NCBI GenBank assembly: GCA_018806915.1
Contig: JAGKQI010000014.1
Location: 1-64,000, forward strand
Source of the DNA: Phytophthora colocasiae
Lineage: Eukaryota; Oomycota; Peronosporomycetes; Peronosporales; Peronosporaceae
Reading direction: 5' to 3'
Length of the DNA: 64,000 nt
Positions within the stretch are counted from its first letter, which is position 1; the number at the start of each line of letters is the position of its first letter. Below, one piece after another: positions 11,021 through 21,911 of this stretch. The position numbers were made by a program, and so were the translations under genes. Under the pieces are notes generated by a model. It ran no database searches. It had not been told where the DNA came from and was given only the letters and a program-made list of their open reading frames with translations.

Positions 11021-12209
11021 TTAGCCACGCACTTGACGCCGTGACAGGATGTCGAAGAAGTATTGGCATTCCAGGACGCCATCCTCAACGAGATCAGTGC
11101 AATGGACGGCGTTACGTACACGATCATGACCGAACTTGGCGCGGATGGTCTGCGGTTTGAGCTCTTTAGCCATTTCGACATCCCAAGGACCGGCACTAGC
11201 ACGGAACTGCGTCACAACGTCTTGTGAATGTTGCCCCACCAGCTCCATGGCCAGACATGGGCCAGTGGTGAAATGATCGACAGATTCGTTGAAGTGCGGT
11301 ACGACGCCTTCGTAGACTTCCAGGAATTCGGCAGCAGTGGTGCGATCAAGGATGAATAGCTCCATAGCAGTAATTCGAACTCCACCGTCGTCCTGGATAG
11401 CGGATACCACCTCTCCAGCTAAACCTTCCTTGATCACATGAGGAAGCACTACACAGCACGTACAATTCTCAAACACTGCCGTCGGAGAGTGAGGAGTTTC
11501 AAAGTAAAAGCTGCGTAGCTGTTGTGCTTCCAGGACCGATAAAGCACTCTCGAATTCTCCAGGTTGAGCATTGAAGCGTGCGCTCAAACTCGTCACAACC
11601 TGCTTGAGTTTCTCAAGACAGTTTTCCTGCACGAGCTCCATAGCAACGATGGGGGAACTAGTCAACTGGTTAACCCGCACCTCAAAATCCTCAGTGCCTC
11701 GTTGCAGCTCGTACAGTTTCTCCGCAAGTGGTTCGCTCACCTGCATCATCTTCACAGCCGAGAACGCAAACTTCTGGTGCGAGAGGAAGTCCAGTACTGC
11801 GCCGACATGATCTATCATGCGAGCTTTGATCACCAGAACGGATTTCTGTTGCTGTCGTCCCAATTGCTCGGCCGTGAATGGGTCCAGATAGTCCTGCAGC
11901 TCGAAATGGCGACCGTAGATCAGCACCTTCGCCCCAAGGAAAAAGTCTTTGGCTGCTAACGTAGATGGACACTCGCTCTTCTTGAGGAACAGGCGACTCG
12001 TTTTGGTGTCGAAGATCTCGACATTGTGCGTGTCCACGAAGTACCTCACATTGTACTGGCGATTCAGTCTGTTGCAGTGAACACAAACGCATCAATCAGC
12101 CGATTCAACTGCACAGACAGCATTAGTTCAAAGCCTGCTAGACGTACTGAGCGTGTGTATCGAACCAACGCGCCTTGAACGAGTAGATCGTCTCGCGTAT
12201 AGCCTGCAT
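11021..12209 (-). CDS. NME7: Nucleoside diphosphate kinase 7 homologue (DM10 plus two NDK domains), two exons
   Basis: Exon 2 (12068-11021) encodes a DM10-type start (YFVDTHNVEIFDTKTSRLFL), then two NDK-like domains. The first contains KSVLVIKARMIDHVGAVLD, and the second NCTCCVVLPHV and FGHDRVRNAVHC, the His-containing region. Upstream I place a first exon at 12209-12148 starting MQAIRETIYSFKARWFDTHA, which matches the conserved start of NME7 DM10 domains. The 79-base intron has donor GTACGT and acceptor GCAACAG. Joined length is 369 residues, close to animal NME7 (about 376). NME7 is associated with the gamma-tubulin ring complex and ciliary axonemes, which fits an organism with flagellate zoospores. 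NDK enzymatic activity is uncertain because the first domain is divergent. Confidence 0.9.
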
Positions 12210-12289
12210 GACGAGTTGATGGTTGATTTTTTTGCCCTTGAAGCGGCGCGACGGGTTGCAAACCCATTTTCCGGCATACAATGATCAAG

Positions 12290-13208
12290 TTTTATCACGT
12301 CACACATGACCCATTTGGCAAAGTCAGCGATGAACTTCATCACAGTACCTGGTACTGAAGACGAGGGCGTTTCCATCCCTAGCCAAGCTTCTTCACCTGC
12401 GGAATGAGCCTTCCACACTAGAATTGTCCAGATTTCCTCCTTGAATTGATGCAGCACGAAGCGCTTGCGTAGCGAGACCAAAACTCCTCCTGGATAGTTT
12501 TTCGAGATCCGAAACTTGGTTGCTATCGTGTTGCTTGAATCATCGATGCCTAGATAATCTTCTCTATCTTACTACCAATGCGTCAAGTGGGACATCGCCC
12601 AAAGTGCTTGACAGGCCTGGGTGTAGCTGAATGCCAAATACTGTCTGCGGACATTTTGAATGGCGATTCCGTCGCAAGTTATTGTGATGGAACGCTGGAA
12701 CGGAGTCGTATCTACAGATGACGGGTCTAGTCCGCAGGCGCTGAAGATGATGTCAGTCTGCTTGTAGAGGACATTGATTTCTTGAATGTCCATAGCGTAG
12801 AGAATATCAGCGGGTACTTCAGCAGTCTGATCTCCAATGATGCTTGCAAATTTGGTCTGCTGACCCACAACTCTCAGTAGGTCGTCGATAAGCAGGGCTT
12901 TTCCTTTGACTGCTACATGCAACCTCTGTCGCTTCTCTTTAGAAACGAAGATTTTGATGAGCTACAGCTGACTTGGACGTGATCTGCCCTGCCTCGTTCT
13001 TCTTTTTCCCTTTTTTCAGCGCTTCTTCCCGCTTCAAAGCAGCATTGAGTTGAACCAGTTCGGTGGCAAGTGTCTCGATCTCGAGCTTCTGGCGCTTATA
13101 GTAGCGGTGTCGTGGGCCTTTTTGCACAGTGGTCATCTCCCTCGATAACGGTGAAGTTAACGTCATGGACACGTCACCCGGACAAAAAAGGAAATGAAAT
13201 CTATCCAT
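12290..13208 (-). pseudogene. bZIP/START-like family member A, frameshifted
   Basis: Starts at the ATG at 13208 and shows the family basic region (GPRHRYYKRQKLEIETLA) with a leucine/coiled-coil segment. The frame then breaks near 12940, resumes with LLIDDLLRVVG and VLYKQTDIIFSACGLDPSS, breaks again near 12572, and ends with a remnant of the START-like core (LHQFKEEIWTILVWKA). The usual EGEG...DETGW motif is eroded (AGEEAWLGMET) and the C-terminal LLLDD..L tail is missing. The 3' end abuts the NME7 start. Family assignment comes from side-by-side reading with the intact members in this window. Confidence 0.75.
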
Positions 13209-13296
13209 ACTCGGACTACACAGTAAGTTTACTCACTGCTGAAGCTATCCATAAACACCAGCTAAGTCTGTTTGTACAGTACATACATAGACGAAC

Positions 13297-13425
13297 TTGA
13301 TTAACTCCATGGCAATCCATTTGACACTAGTCTCCAAAGTTTCGTTCAGCAAGGAACTCTCCAATGGGGCCAACACACTGCTACTGGAGCACATGCTCAC
13401 AGGACGAGTATTACTAAGTACTTCA
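13297..13425 (+). pseudogene. Orphan C-terminal fragment of a bZIP/START-like gene
   Basis: A plus-strand frame reads INSMAIHLTL ... SKELSNGANTLLLEHMLTG, close to the tail of family member F (NGAKELLLEHMLTGLDA) but without the expected stop. It lies between divergent members A and B and has no upstream body, so it is a relic of a lost gene. Confidence 0.55.
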
Positions 13426-14016
13426 GTAGTAACAAACAACAATTTACTCAGAATGATGGATAAGACTGAACCATTGTAGAGAGTCGGTGCTGTCCGATCG
13501 CAGATCATACGTTGGCTCAATCTGTTTACTCAGAGACAGAGGCCTCGTGTTGGTCGTAATGCTGGTTAGCTGAACTCAGTCTGACTTTATTCTGTCATTT
13601 GACGTTAGATGGCGCTTTCTCCTCCGCCTGCGCTGCAATGGGCAACCAGTGACTCCAGAACAGTGGTGTTCGAAGTGCCACGTCTCAACAACGAGCTGGT
13701 TCCGCCTCGCAGCACCAAAGTCCGACACTATAAGCGACAGAAGAACGAGAAAGCTGAGTTAACACAGCAATTAGCTGAGTTATCCGAGCTTCTGAAACAA
13801 GAACAAGTACTGTACTACTGTACTTTGTCCCGAAAAAGTTACACGGTTCGGCTTTACACCACAATTATACTTGCTTTTACTATACCTACAAATCCCTGTG
13901 ATAGAGACAGGACCTCAGCAGCTCTACTTGAGCTTCGGTGCTCAGGGGATGTCTTCCCTCCTTCTCCAGGTGAACGTTTCCCATGTGAACAGGTTTGAAG
14001 TCGTCCCCACCTTTCT

Positions 14017-14433
14017 TGTTGAGATTGCACTTCGCCGTCTCCTATACCGGGTCCCTACCTCTGGAAGCACGCAGCTTTCACGCGCACAACGCGTGCCAAG
14101 TGAGGACAACAGTGGAAGACGCGTGGATGCTGCAATACGATTGGCGGTCTACCTTGGATACACTATTCTGATTGGACGAGAACTTCAATTTGCTGATCTC
14201 AAGGTGTGCACAAATCGTTCCCGTTACATCAATCGTTCCCGTTACATCAAGCGTTCCCGTTTCACAAGGCGTTCCCGTTACATCAAGCGTTCCCGTTTCA
14301 CAAAGGTCTACAAGGGAGCTCAAGGAGAGCAAGGGTAGATTAGTGAATGCGGGCTAACTCAATAAACTCACTTTTGGATTTACTTCCTCCTACTCACTTC
14401 ACTATCAAGCCTCGATTCGCTATACTCTCAATT
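14017..14433 (+). repeat. 5' LTR of the Copia element
   Basis: Begins TGTTGAGATTGC and ends CTCTCAATT. If the strict TG...CA rule is applied, the end would be at 14430, but the 5-bp target duplication fits best with the end at 14433. Contains an internal 18-bp tandem repeat. Confidence 0.9.
14216..14305 (+). repeat. Five 18-bp tandem repeats inside the 5' LTR
   Basis: Five consecutive units of the form CGTTCCCGTTACATCAAG, two of which are the variant CGTTCCCGTTTCACAAGG. The same array occurs at 18642-18731 in the 3' LTR. Its position in the U3/R region suggests binding sites for a regulator of LTR transcription; this is inference. Confidence 0.85.
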
Positions 14434-14445
14434 GGTTATGAGCCC
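14434..14445 (+). promoter_or_regulatory. Primer-binding site of the Copia element
   Basis: Directly after the 5' LTR comes TTGGTTATGAGC, which resembles the usual Copia primer site complementary to initiator tRNA-Met (TGGTATCAGAGC type). The match is partial, and the gag ATG at 14438 falls inside it. Confidence 0.45.
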
Positions 14446-17400
14446 AAGCTACGCCGACAACATCGACAAGCTCGTGGAAGACAACTACTTCCACTGGGAG
14501 TTCAACATGCGGATGAAGCTTGCTCGGAAGGGACTGCTACCGCAGATCATCAAGCCCGAGTTCGACCAAGTGAGTGATCGCTCCACGGCGGAATGGAAGA
14601 CCAACGATCTGAAGGCACTTGGTGTTATCGCTGGAGACGTGAGTCTCACGTACCAAGTCTACGTCCGTGGAGCACTGACTGCCGCTGTGGCGTGGACGAT
14701 GCTCGAGGAGCACTTCAACAAGAAGACGCTCAAGAACCGGCTTCTCGTCACCAAGAAGTTGAACAACTTCAAGATGGAGCCCGGGACCAAGTTCGCTTCC
14801 CACGTCGATCAGTTCAAGGAGATCGTCCTCCAGATGGAGACGATCGGTGAGACTCTGGATGAGACTCGCCAGCTCGTGTTGCTCCTTGGCAGTCTGACGG
14901 ACGAGTACAAGATGATATGTACTGTCCTCGAGAATACGCCAAACGTGTCGCTGGCCTACGCGATTCAAGCTCTCTCTGGTGTTCAAGCTTCGGATGAATC
15001 GTCATCGGCTCAAGAGAAGGCTTTCGCTACGAAGAAGAAGGACTTCGGGGCAAGCGTCGCTTCAACGGCAAGTGCTTCTACTGCAAGAAGCAAGGGCACC
15101 GAGAGTTCGAGTGCCGCAAGAAGAAAGCCGACCAAGAACGAGGGCAAGCTGCGCAAGAGGAAGCGTCCGACGACTTCTCGTTCATGGCTACGAGTGCGAT
15201 GACCAAGAGTGAATGGCTCGTCGACTCTGGTGCAAGTTCGCACATGACCAGCGTCCGGGACAAGTTTGTGTCCATGAAGGAGCTGAAGACGCCAGTCCGC
15301 ATCACGATCGCGGATGGCTCGAAAATCGACGCAGTTGCAAAGGGCACCGTCGGGTTGAAGCTGATGGACGGGAAGTCTGTCAAGCTGTCGGATGTCCTGT
15401 ACATCCCAGAAGTTGAAGGAAGCCTCATCTCGGTGTCGAAGCTGGCCGAGAAAGGAGTCGTCGCCCAGTTCAGCAAGGACAAGTGTACCTTTCGCTACGG
15501 GGACGCTACTGTGATGGAAGCTAAGCGCTGTGGAAATGTCTACAAGCTGAAGACAGTGGGGGACGAGGTGTGTCATGCTGCAACGACCACTCGTAAGGAG
15601 CCATGGGCTGTTGTGCACGCCCGACTCGGCCACATCCCGTTCAAGCGTTATGAGAAACTACTTACCATGGCAGAAGGAGTGCCTCGCATTACAAATGGAG
15701 TCCCTGAGGACGACGTATGCGCTGGCTGCTGCATGGGCAAGATGAAAGCTGACGACTATCCAAGGCATCCGGAGAAGGTCGTCAAGAGTGCAGGTGTGCT
15801 TGAACTGGTGCATACGGACGTGATGGGTCCGATGCAGACGAGGACACCTGGTGGTTGCACGTACGTTGTGACATTCATTGACGACTACTCACGTCACGTG
15901 ACCGTCCACTTCATGAAAGCGAAGTCGGAGGTGCTGTCCAAGTTCAAAATCTACAAGGCAGCGATAGAGAACGCTACGGGCAAGAGTATCAAGCGTCTGC
16001 GTTCGGACAATGGTGGTGAATACACCGATCGCCAGTTCAAGGCGTTCCTCAACCAGCATGGCATCAAGCATGAGAAGACGGTGCCATACACGCCTCAGCA
16101 GAACGGCCTGGCTGAGCGCATGAACCGGAGCCTCGTGGAGATGGCTCGTTGTCTGCTCTACCATGAGAGCGTCAACAAGAAGTGGTGGGCCGAGGCGGTC
16201 AACACTGCTGCGTGGATCATCAATCGGATCCCCAACTCGGTGACTGTGAAGACACCGTTCGAGATTGTGCACAAATCGAAGTCACAGCTCAGGAACGTCA
16301 AGGTGTTTGGTGCTCTTGGCTACGCTCACATCCCCGACGAAAAGCGTCGCAAGTTGGATGCCAAAGCGTTCACATGTCGTTTCCTTGGATACGAGGATGG
16401 TGTGAAGGGCTACCGAGTCCTCAATGTGTCAACGGGTAAGGTGCAAATCGTTCGCACTGTGAAGTTCATCGAAACGACCAATCCCCAGCACCTCATGGTA
16501 CAGGATGAAGATGAACCAGCAACCAACGTGCCTGTCATGAGTGGACAACCGTCCAAGGGTTCAATGGAGATTGTTCCGGTCGTTGTTGAAGGTGCTGACG
16601 TCATTCCACTTCAACGTGACGTGAACAGTCAAATCATCCCTTACGAGTCCACCCATCCCATGATTACTCGTTCGCGTACTCGTAACATCGACGAAATTGA
16701 CGATCCTGAAGAGGCTGGCGCAACCAAGAAGCAGATTATCCTGCCGTCAACCACGGGGACCAAGCGTCAGAAGATGACACAAGAAAGGGTTAAACCAAGT
16801 GGCGAACTGCTCGCACTTAAAGGTGGCCAAGCTATGGCTGCATCAGAGGAAGTCCCCAAGACGTATACAGAGACGACGTCAGGCGAGGACAGCGATGAAT
16901 GGAAGAAGGCAATTGCAAGTGAATTGGAGTCACTTACTGCAAACAAGACATGGAAGCTGGTACCAAGACCGGCTCACCAGCGCCCGATCGGATGTCGGTG
17001 GGTGTTCGCGTTGAAGCGCAACGAGAAAGGAGAAGTGACCCGGCACAAGGCTCGTCTCGTCGCCAAGGGGTACTCTCAGCGTCACGGGATTGACTATGAA
17101 GAGACGTACGCACCTGAATTCGATCCGTGCTGTGCTGGCTAAGTGCTGTGCTGAAGGATTTGAGATCGAGCAATGCGACGTGGATACGGCGTTCCTGTAT
17201 GGAAAGCTCGACGAAGAGATTTACATGGAATTGCCTGAAGGTCTGCGTGAGCTCCAGACGATGGCCGATGCTGAAGGTGAAGAAGACGTCGTCTGCCTAC
17301 TCCTGCAAAGTTTGTATGGCCTGAAGCAAGCATCTCGTGTTTGGAACGAGACGATCGATGGTCACTTAAAAGACATGGGTTTCAAGGCGGCTGATGCTGA

Positions 17401-18438
17401 TCCCTGTGTATACACCCGAGGTGATGGTGACGATGAATGTATCGTGTGTCTTTACGTCGACGACATGCTGATTGCTTCAAAGGACAAGGTGTCATCGCGT
17501 CAGTGAAGGCTGGCATCGCGGACAAATTCCGGATCAAGGACCTCGGACGCGCTCGATTTATTCTCGGGATTGAGATCGACTACGATATGGACAATAAAAC
17601 ATTGGCCATCTCTCAACGCGCATATACAGAGTCGATCATCAAGAAATTCCCGGTCAAGAAAACGCGAAGCCAAGCCTGATGCCACTGGATCCAAGTCTTC
17701 ACTTGACCAAGGACGACGGCACGCAGACAGAGGAGTACAAGGCCAAGATGAAGTCAAGGCCCTACCGATCGCTCATCGGTAGCCTCATGTATCTGACATG
17801 CGGAACACGACCTGACATTGCGGTTGCTGTTGCCAAGTTGAGTCGCTTCCTGGAAAACCCAGGTGAGGCGCATTGGAATGCAGGAGTCAAGGTGGTGCGC
17901 TACCTGCTGAAGACCAAGGAAGTGGGTATCATGTACGATGGCCTACTGGGAACTGAGATGACGGCTTACTCGGATGCTGACTGGGCCGGTAACCGTGACG
18001 ACAGACGCTCAGTGAGCGGAATGATGCTCATGATGTGTGGTGCTCCGGTGGTGTGGCGTTCGACGTTCCAGAAGACGGTCGCACTGAGTTCTACTGAGGC
18101 AGAGTACATGGCTCTGGTGAGTGCATCAAAGAAGTAGTATGGCTGCGTCGACTACTCAAGGACATTGGTGCAAAGCAAGTGGACCCTACGGTGATCTACG
18201 AGGACAACCAGGTGCCATGGCTTTGGCGAAGAATGTCGGTTATCAAGCTCGCACCAAGCACATCGACATTCGCTACCATTTCATCCGAGAGAAGATTGCC
18301 AGTGGCGAGGTTGAGCTGACCTACCAGGAGTCTAAGAACCAACTAGCGGACTACTTGACCAAGGGCCTCTCTTCCAAGACGTTGCGCTACTTGATGGAAC
18401 GCAGCAACGTCATTCCCAAGTTCGAGACGTCGAATTGA
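14438..18438 (+). pseudogene. Copia gag-pol polyprotein, several single-base frame breaks
   Basis: Gag starts MSPSYADNIDKLVEDNYFHW. Near 15048 one G appears to be missing from a G run; beyond it the zinc knuckle CFYCKKQGHREFEC (CX2CX4HX4C) reads in the next frame. The long pol frame then gives the protease motif VDSGASSHM, the GAG-pre-integrase HARLGHI, the integrase triad (HTDVMG, RSDNGGEY, GLAERMNR), and RT ending with YVDDMLIAS near 17470. RNase H follows with AYSDADWAG and AEYMAL. Further breaks are at about 17112, 17482, 17662, 18130 and 18207, and most look like one missing base. As read, it cannot make one polyprotein; if the breaks are sequencing errors, the element may be intact. Confidence 0.9.
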
Positions 18439-18444
18439 GTGGGG
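18437..18444 (+). promoter_or_regulatory. Polypurine tract
   Basis: GAGTGGGG immediately precedes the 3' LTR, the expected place for plus-strand priming. Short, so identified mainly by position. Confidence 0.55.
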
Positions 18445-18860
18445 TGTTGAGATTGCACTTCGCCGTCTCCTATACTGGGTCCCTACCTCGAAGCACGCAG
18501 CTTTCACGCGCACAACGCGTGCCAAGTGAGGACAACAGTGGAAGACGCGTGGATGCTGCAATACGATTGGCGGTCTACCTTGGATACACTATTCTGATTG
18601 GACGAGAACTTCAATTTGCTGATCTCAAGGTGTGCACAAATCGTTCCCGTTACATCAATCGTTCCCGTTACATCAAGCGTTCCCGTTTCACAAGGCGTTC
18701 CCGTTACATCAAGCGTTCCCGTTTCACAAAGGTCTACAAGGGGAGCTCAAGGAGAGCAAGGGTAGATTAGTGAATGCGGGCTAACTCAATAAACTCACTT
18801 TTGGATTTACTTCCTCCTACTCACTTCACTATCAAGCCTCGATTCGCTATACTCTCAATT
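18445..18860 (+). repeat. 3' LTR of the Copia element
   Basis: Matches the 5' LTR base for base except one C/T change, a 2-base gap and one extra G. Followed directly by the target duplication TTTCT. Confidence 0.92.
18642..18731 (+). repeat. 18-bp tandem repeats in the 3' LTR
   Basis: Same five-unit array as in the 5' LTR, with the same order of unit variants. Confidence 0.85.
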
Positions 18861-19155
18861 TTTCTCCTCAATGCACTGATTCATTGTCGTCAGCAAGCTC
18901 TGGAACGGGGCGTTTATAGTAGCTGGCGGAAGCTCCCAATACCCTGCATCAACAATTGCAATGATCAAATTCGTCGGCCACCAGTGCTAGAGCGGGCTCC
19001 CCCGACGGAGAGACTCAAGACGGCGGAAACCACGCGGCTGCAGTCCTCTTCGCTCGGTTCTTTTGTGGCATGGGAGACGATGGGGTGGGGTGGGCGAAAT
19101 CTTTAATGTGCATCTCTCGCACCAGCAGATAAGACCCCAGATCGCCACTAAATTA

Positions 19156-19935
19156 CCGACTTCCTCTGTTTATACCGGTCACCTGCATATAACGGTCAGC
19201 CAATCACAATCAAGAAAGAGAATAGTGAATTTCCTCTGCTTATAACGGTCGTACAAAACCGAATCACAACGGTACCGCGTTTTTGAAACGCTGTACCAGT
19301 CATTTCAAGTTGACAATGCGCGGCAAACGACGAGCGTCATTCACGGCAGGAGAAAAACTTGCCGTGATAAATGCGGTGGGGGAGCCTCCAGACATCCGCA
19401 AGGCTATACGGCTGTTCTATCCTGATCTGAGTCCTGCCGTCTACGACTCCCGGCGAAAGCTGGTGGAGTCGTGGATTAGAGAAAAAGATAAAATCAAAGA
19501 GCAGTGTCAAATGCCGCACGGGAAGAAAAAGAAGAAAGCTCGTCCAAAAGGAGTAGGTACTGTACTATCACTAGAAGCTGAACAGGAACTTGTTAAATGG
19601 GTAAACGACCTCCGAAAGGAGGGCGTACCTATTTCAAATCTGATGTTAGCGTTAGAGGCCAAAGACGTAGCTACAAGCTATGGCGTTACTGAGTTTGACG
19701 CGTCATGGAGTTGGTCCCCGGCTTTTAAATCTCGGCATAAGCTTTCAATGCGTGCCAGAACAAGACAAGGGCAAAAAACACCGGAAGATCTCGCTGTAGG
19801 AGAAGTTGGGTCGATATGGATACATAACAGTATTTTTTTTATGTTTTTTTAATTCTTTAGCTATCTGTACATGCATGATCATGGTGGTACGGTGTACCAT
19901 GTACACGGGTGACCGTTATAAACAGAGGAAGTCGG
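19156..19935 (+). mobile_element. pogo-A1: TA-flanked pogo-like element, non-autonomous
   Basis: Left terminus CCGACTTCCTCTGTTTATAC, right terminus its inverse (TATAAACAGAGGAAGTCGG), with TA on both sides (19154-19155, 19936-19937). It encodes only the DNA-binding part of a pogo/CENP-B type transposase. A second copy with the same ends is at 23667, and a diverged relative at 21084. Confidence 0.85.
19316..19852 (+). pseudogene. Truncated pogo transposase: CENP-B/Tc5-type HTH domains only
   Basis: The ATG at 19316 opens a 178-residue frame starting MRGKRRASFTAGEKLAVINA, a psq/CENP-B-like helix-turn-helix. A Lys-rich linker and a second HTH follow (LVKWVNDLRKEGVPISNLML, the Tc5/CENP-B pattern). 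The frame then runs into the right terminal region and ends in IFFMFF, with no DDE catalytic domain. It could still bind element ends and act as a repressor; that is conjecture. Confidence 0.8.
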
Positions 19936-20924
19936 TAGCTGATTCGCGGTCAATTTTGCGGCTCACGGCGAGCTGCGCACACCGTTGAAATGCACAGGGT
20001 GCGCCCTATTCATTTCTGCCAATTAAACGCACTGATTGCGCGTTTCAGCGAATCAAAGTTAGGAAAAGCACTTTCGTGCAACATTTCCGGGACAGAGTAG
20101 TAAAGAAGAAGCTGAAAAAAGACCAACAGCCTCTTCCTCCGCCAATCAACTCAGTGTGGCGAAGTTTGGCCAGACGACATCTCGAAACCCGATTAGCTTC
20201 AGAAGCTCAGAGGAGGTGGCTCCAAGCGGCAATTACTGGCAAAACGGAGCTTATCAAAGACCTGAAGGACGTCATTCGTCAGCATCTCAAAATTGCAGCG
20301 TTAATTGCTGCCCATTCTTCGAATGAAGAGAAGCCTGAGCTCTTCCTGGAACCAACGGAAGATCTGTTGTACGCACTGGATTTACAAGACTGCGACGAGC
20401 TTTACACCCAAACAGACTCAGTTTTTAGTACTTGCGGACTCGTTCCAACGTCGGAAAGCCCGGAGTTCCAACGCTCTGTGACTCCCGATAGCAACGGCGT
20501 GTCGAGTCAGTACATTTCAAGACAACGGGTAGTCTTCAACTTCGAGCAAACGTGCGAGCCGATCTGGATGCTCGCACATCTCCTAAACCGGCACGAGGAG
20601 AGAGGAGTATGCTGGTAATAACGACAAGGAGAACACGTTGGCCATGAAGTTCCGTATTACGGATCGTCTTCCAAGTGGGCAAGTCGCTTCCATAACGCAG
20701 CGCGTCGTGTGTCGGAGATTCAAAGATCCGAATCGGATGGTATTCGTCACCAAGTCGTTCCTGGCCGGTGAAGGACCCTGCAGAGGCATGCAGACGGACG
20801 AGTGCGGATGGACAATCCTTCGTCCGTCAGCGTCGGGGTCCGGAACAGTCATGGAAGTTTGTATGAAGCAGGTTCCACTACATCTCAACAGTGCTGATGC
20901 AGTCCCGAAAACGGTTGCCACCTA

Positions 20925-21911
20925 CTGTGAACCCCCCCAGTGGGGGGGTTCACACCGGCAAATTTCCAGTAGATTACAAGAAAGTCCATTTCTCCAAATT
21001 TACTGAAATCGGCGAGTTGCCTTCCAACCGGTTAATCTTCAGCTGCCTCAGAGAACACAGACAAAATGGCGGAGGCCAGCGTACCGACTTCCCTTTGTCT
21101 AAGGCGTCACCGCATACAGGCGACACAGGGTTTCAACCAATCATAGCGATACGAATCACTACCTCTGTCAAAGGCGACATTGAACTTGGCGCTTCTATTT
21201 TTGTGGCGTGCTACCATTCAAGATTCAGCCCGCAAGGCGAGATCGTCGACTGGATCAACGACCTGAGGCAAGAAGGCGTTCCAGTTTCTGCGCTCATGCT
21301 TAGCCTAAAAGCCACTGAAGTTGCTACAAGCTACAACGTCCAAGCTCACAAAAGCCGAGACTGCAATGCGAACGAGCTGCCGAGCTTGCTGGCTTGCACG
21401 TTCTGGACGAACAGATCGGCGAAATCGACTCCGATACCGATACCGTATTGGCAACGACGAGTGAATCTTTGCGTAGGCATTCTGCTAATCGATACCACGG
21501 TTTTGACTGCTCATCTCCGAAGATCAACTTTTTGGAGACCTGCTCATCACCCGAAGATAGGGTGCGCCTTAGACAAAGGGAAGTCGGTATCCCCAGCAGA
21601 TCTGGTCGCGATTCGTTGGTTTATTGAACGCGGCGAAGATAATGGAGAGAGTAGCAGTGAAGAGAGCGACGGTGATTACAGCTACGACATCGCCCCGCTA
21701 CTCCCTTACGCTACGAGTGGCTCTGACCTTGCTCCACGCTCGCCATGGCCTTCTTGGATTCTCCCCTACTGCAAACTGAAGAAATTCCGAGTAGCTGATC
21801 TCCCTACTCGGAAAAAGTACCACTCTTCTGCAAATTCGGTCAAACGAGACACGAAAAAGACTGGTTTATGTAAGTCGCCTACTGGAAATTTGCCGGTGTG
21901 AACCCCCCCAC
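20925..21911 (+). mobile_element. pogo-B: TA-flanked element inserted in the tail of gene BC
   Basis: The right end inverts to GTGGGGGGGTTCACACCGGC, and the same sequence occurs 14 bases inside the left end. TA lies at 20923-20924 and 21912-21913. The flanking codons rejoin as ...ACC TAC AAT GAA..., giving an uninterrupted family tail. The internal frame (MAEASV / SPADLVAIRWFIERGEDNG ... SDGDYSYDIAPLLP) is continuous only when the nested pogo-A' is removed. I do not recognise that protein. Confidence 0.85.
21084..21587 (+). mobile_element. pogo-A': diverged pogo-A element nested in pogo-B
   Basis: Left terminus CCGACTTCCCTTTGTCTAAG, right terminus its inverse, TA at 21082-21083 and 21588-21589. 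Contains the HTH piece DWINDLRQEGVPVSALMLSL, homologous to pogo-A1. Excision with one TA restores the pogo-B frame, so it inserted after pogo-B was in place or before pogo-B moved into the gene. Confidence 0.8.

Larger units (their letters stand above)
14017..18860 (+). mobile_element. Ty1/Copia LTR retrotransposon with 5-bp target duplication
   Basis: Two near-identical LTRs of 417 and 416 bases flank a gag-pol region. The target duplication TTTCT is present at 14012-14016 and 18861-18865. The element order gag, protease, integrase, RT, RNase H defines it as Copia. The LTRs differ by one substitution and two small indels, so insertion is recent; the coding region nevertheless carries several single-base frame breaks. 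It sits inside element X, which sits inside gene BC. Confidence 0.95.
13823..20097. mobile_element. Element X: TA-flanked MITE-like insertion enlarged by Copia and pogo-A1
   Basis: The left end reads CTTTGTCCCGAAAAAGTTAC and the reverse complement of the right end CTCTGTCCCGGAAATGTTGC, a terminal inverted repeat of about 23 bases with four mismatches, with TA outside each end (13821-13822, 20098-20099). Without the nested Copia (14017-18860) and pogo-A1 (19156-19935), about 640 bases remain and hold no gene I recognise. It separates the 5' and 3' parts of gene BC. The ends are imperfect, so this is a moderate call. Confidence 0.5.

Noticed and set aside
13801..13820. Splice donor GTACTG ending the first exon of gene B
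   Set aside because: No matching acceptor in phase at 20090-20100, and transposon-like inverted ends explain the break better.
14216..14305. CRISPR-like direct repeats
   Set aside because: The units are contiguous without spacers and lie inside a retrotransposon LTR of a eukaryote.
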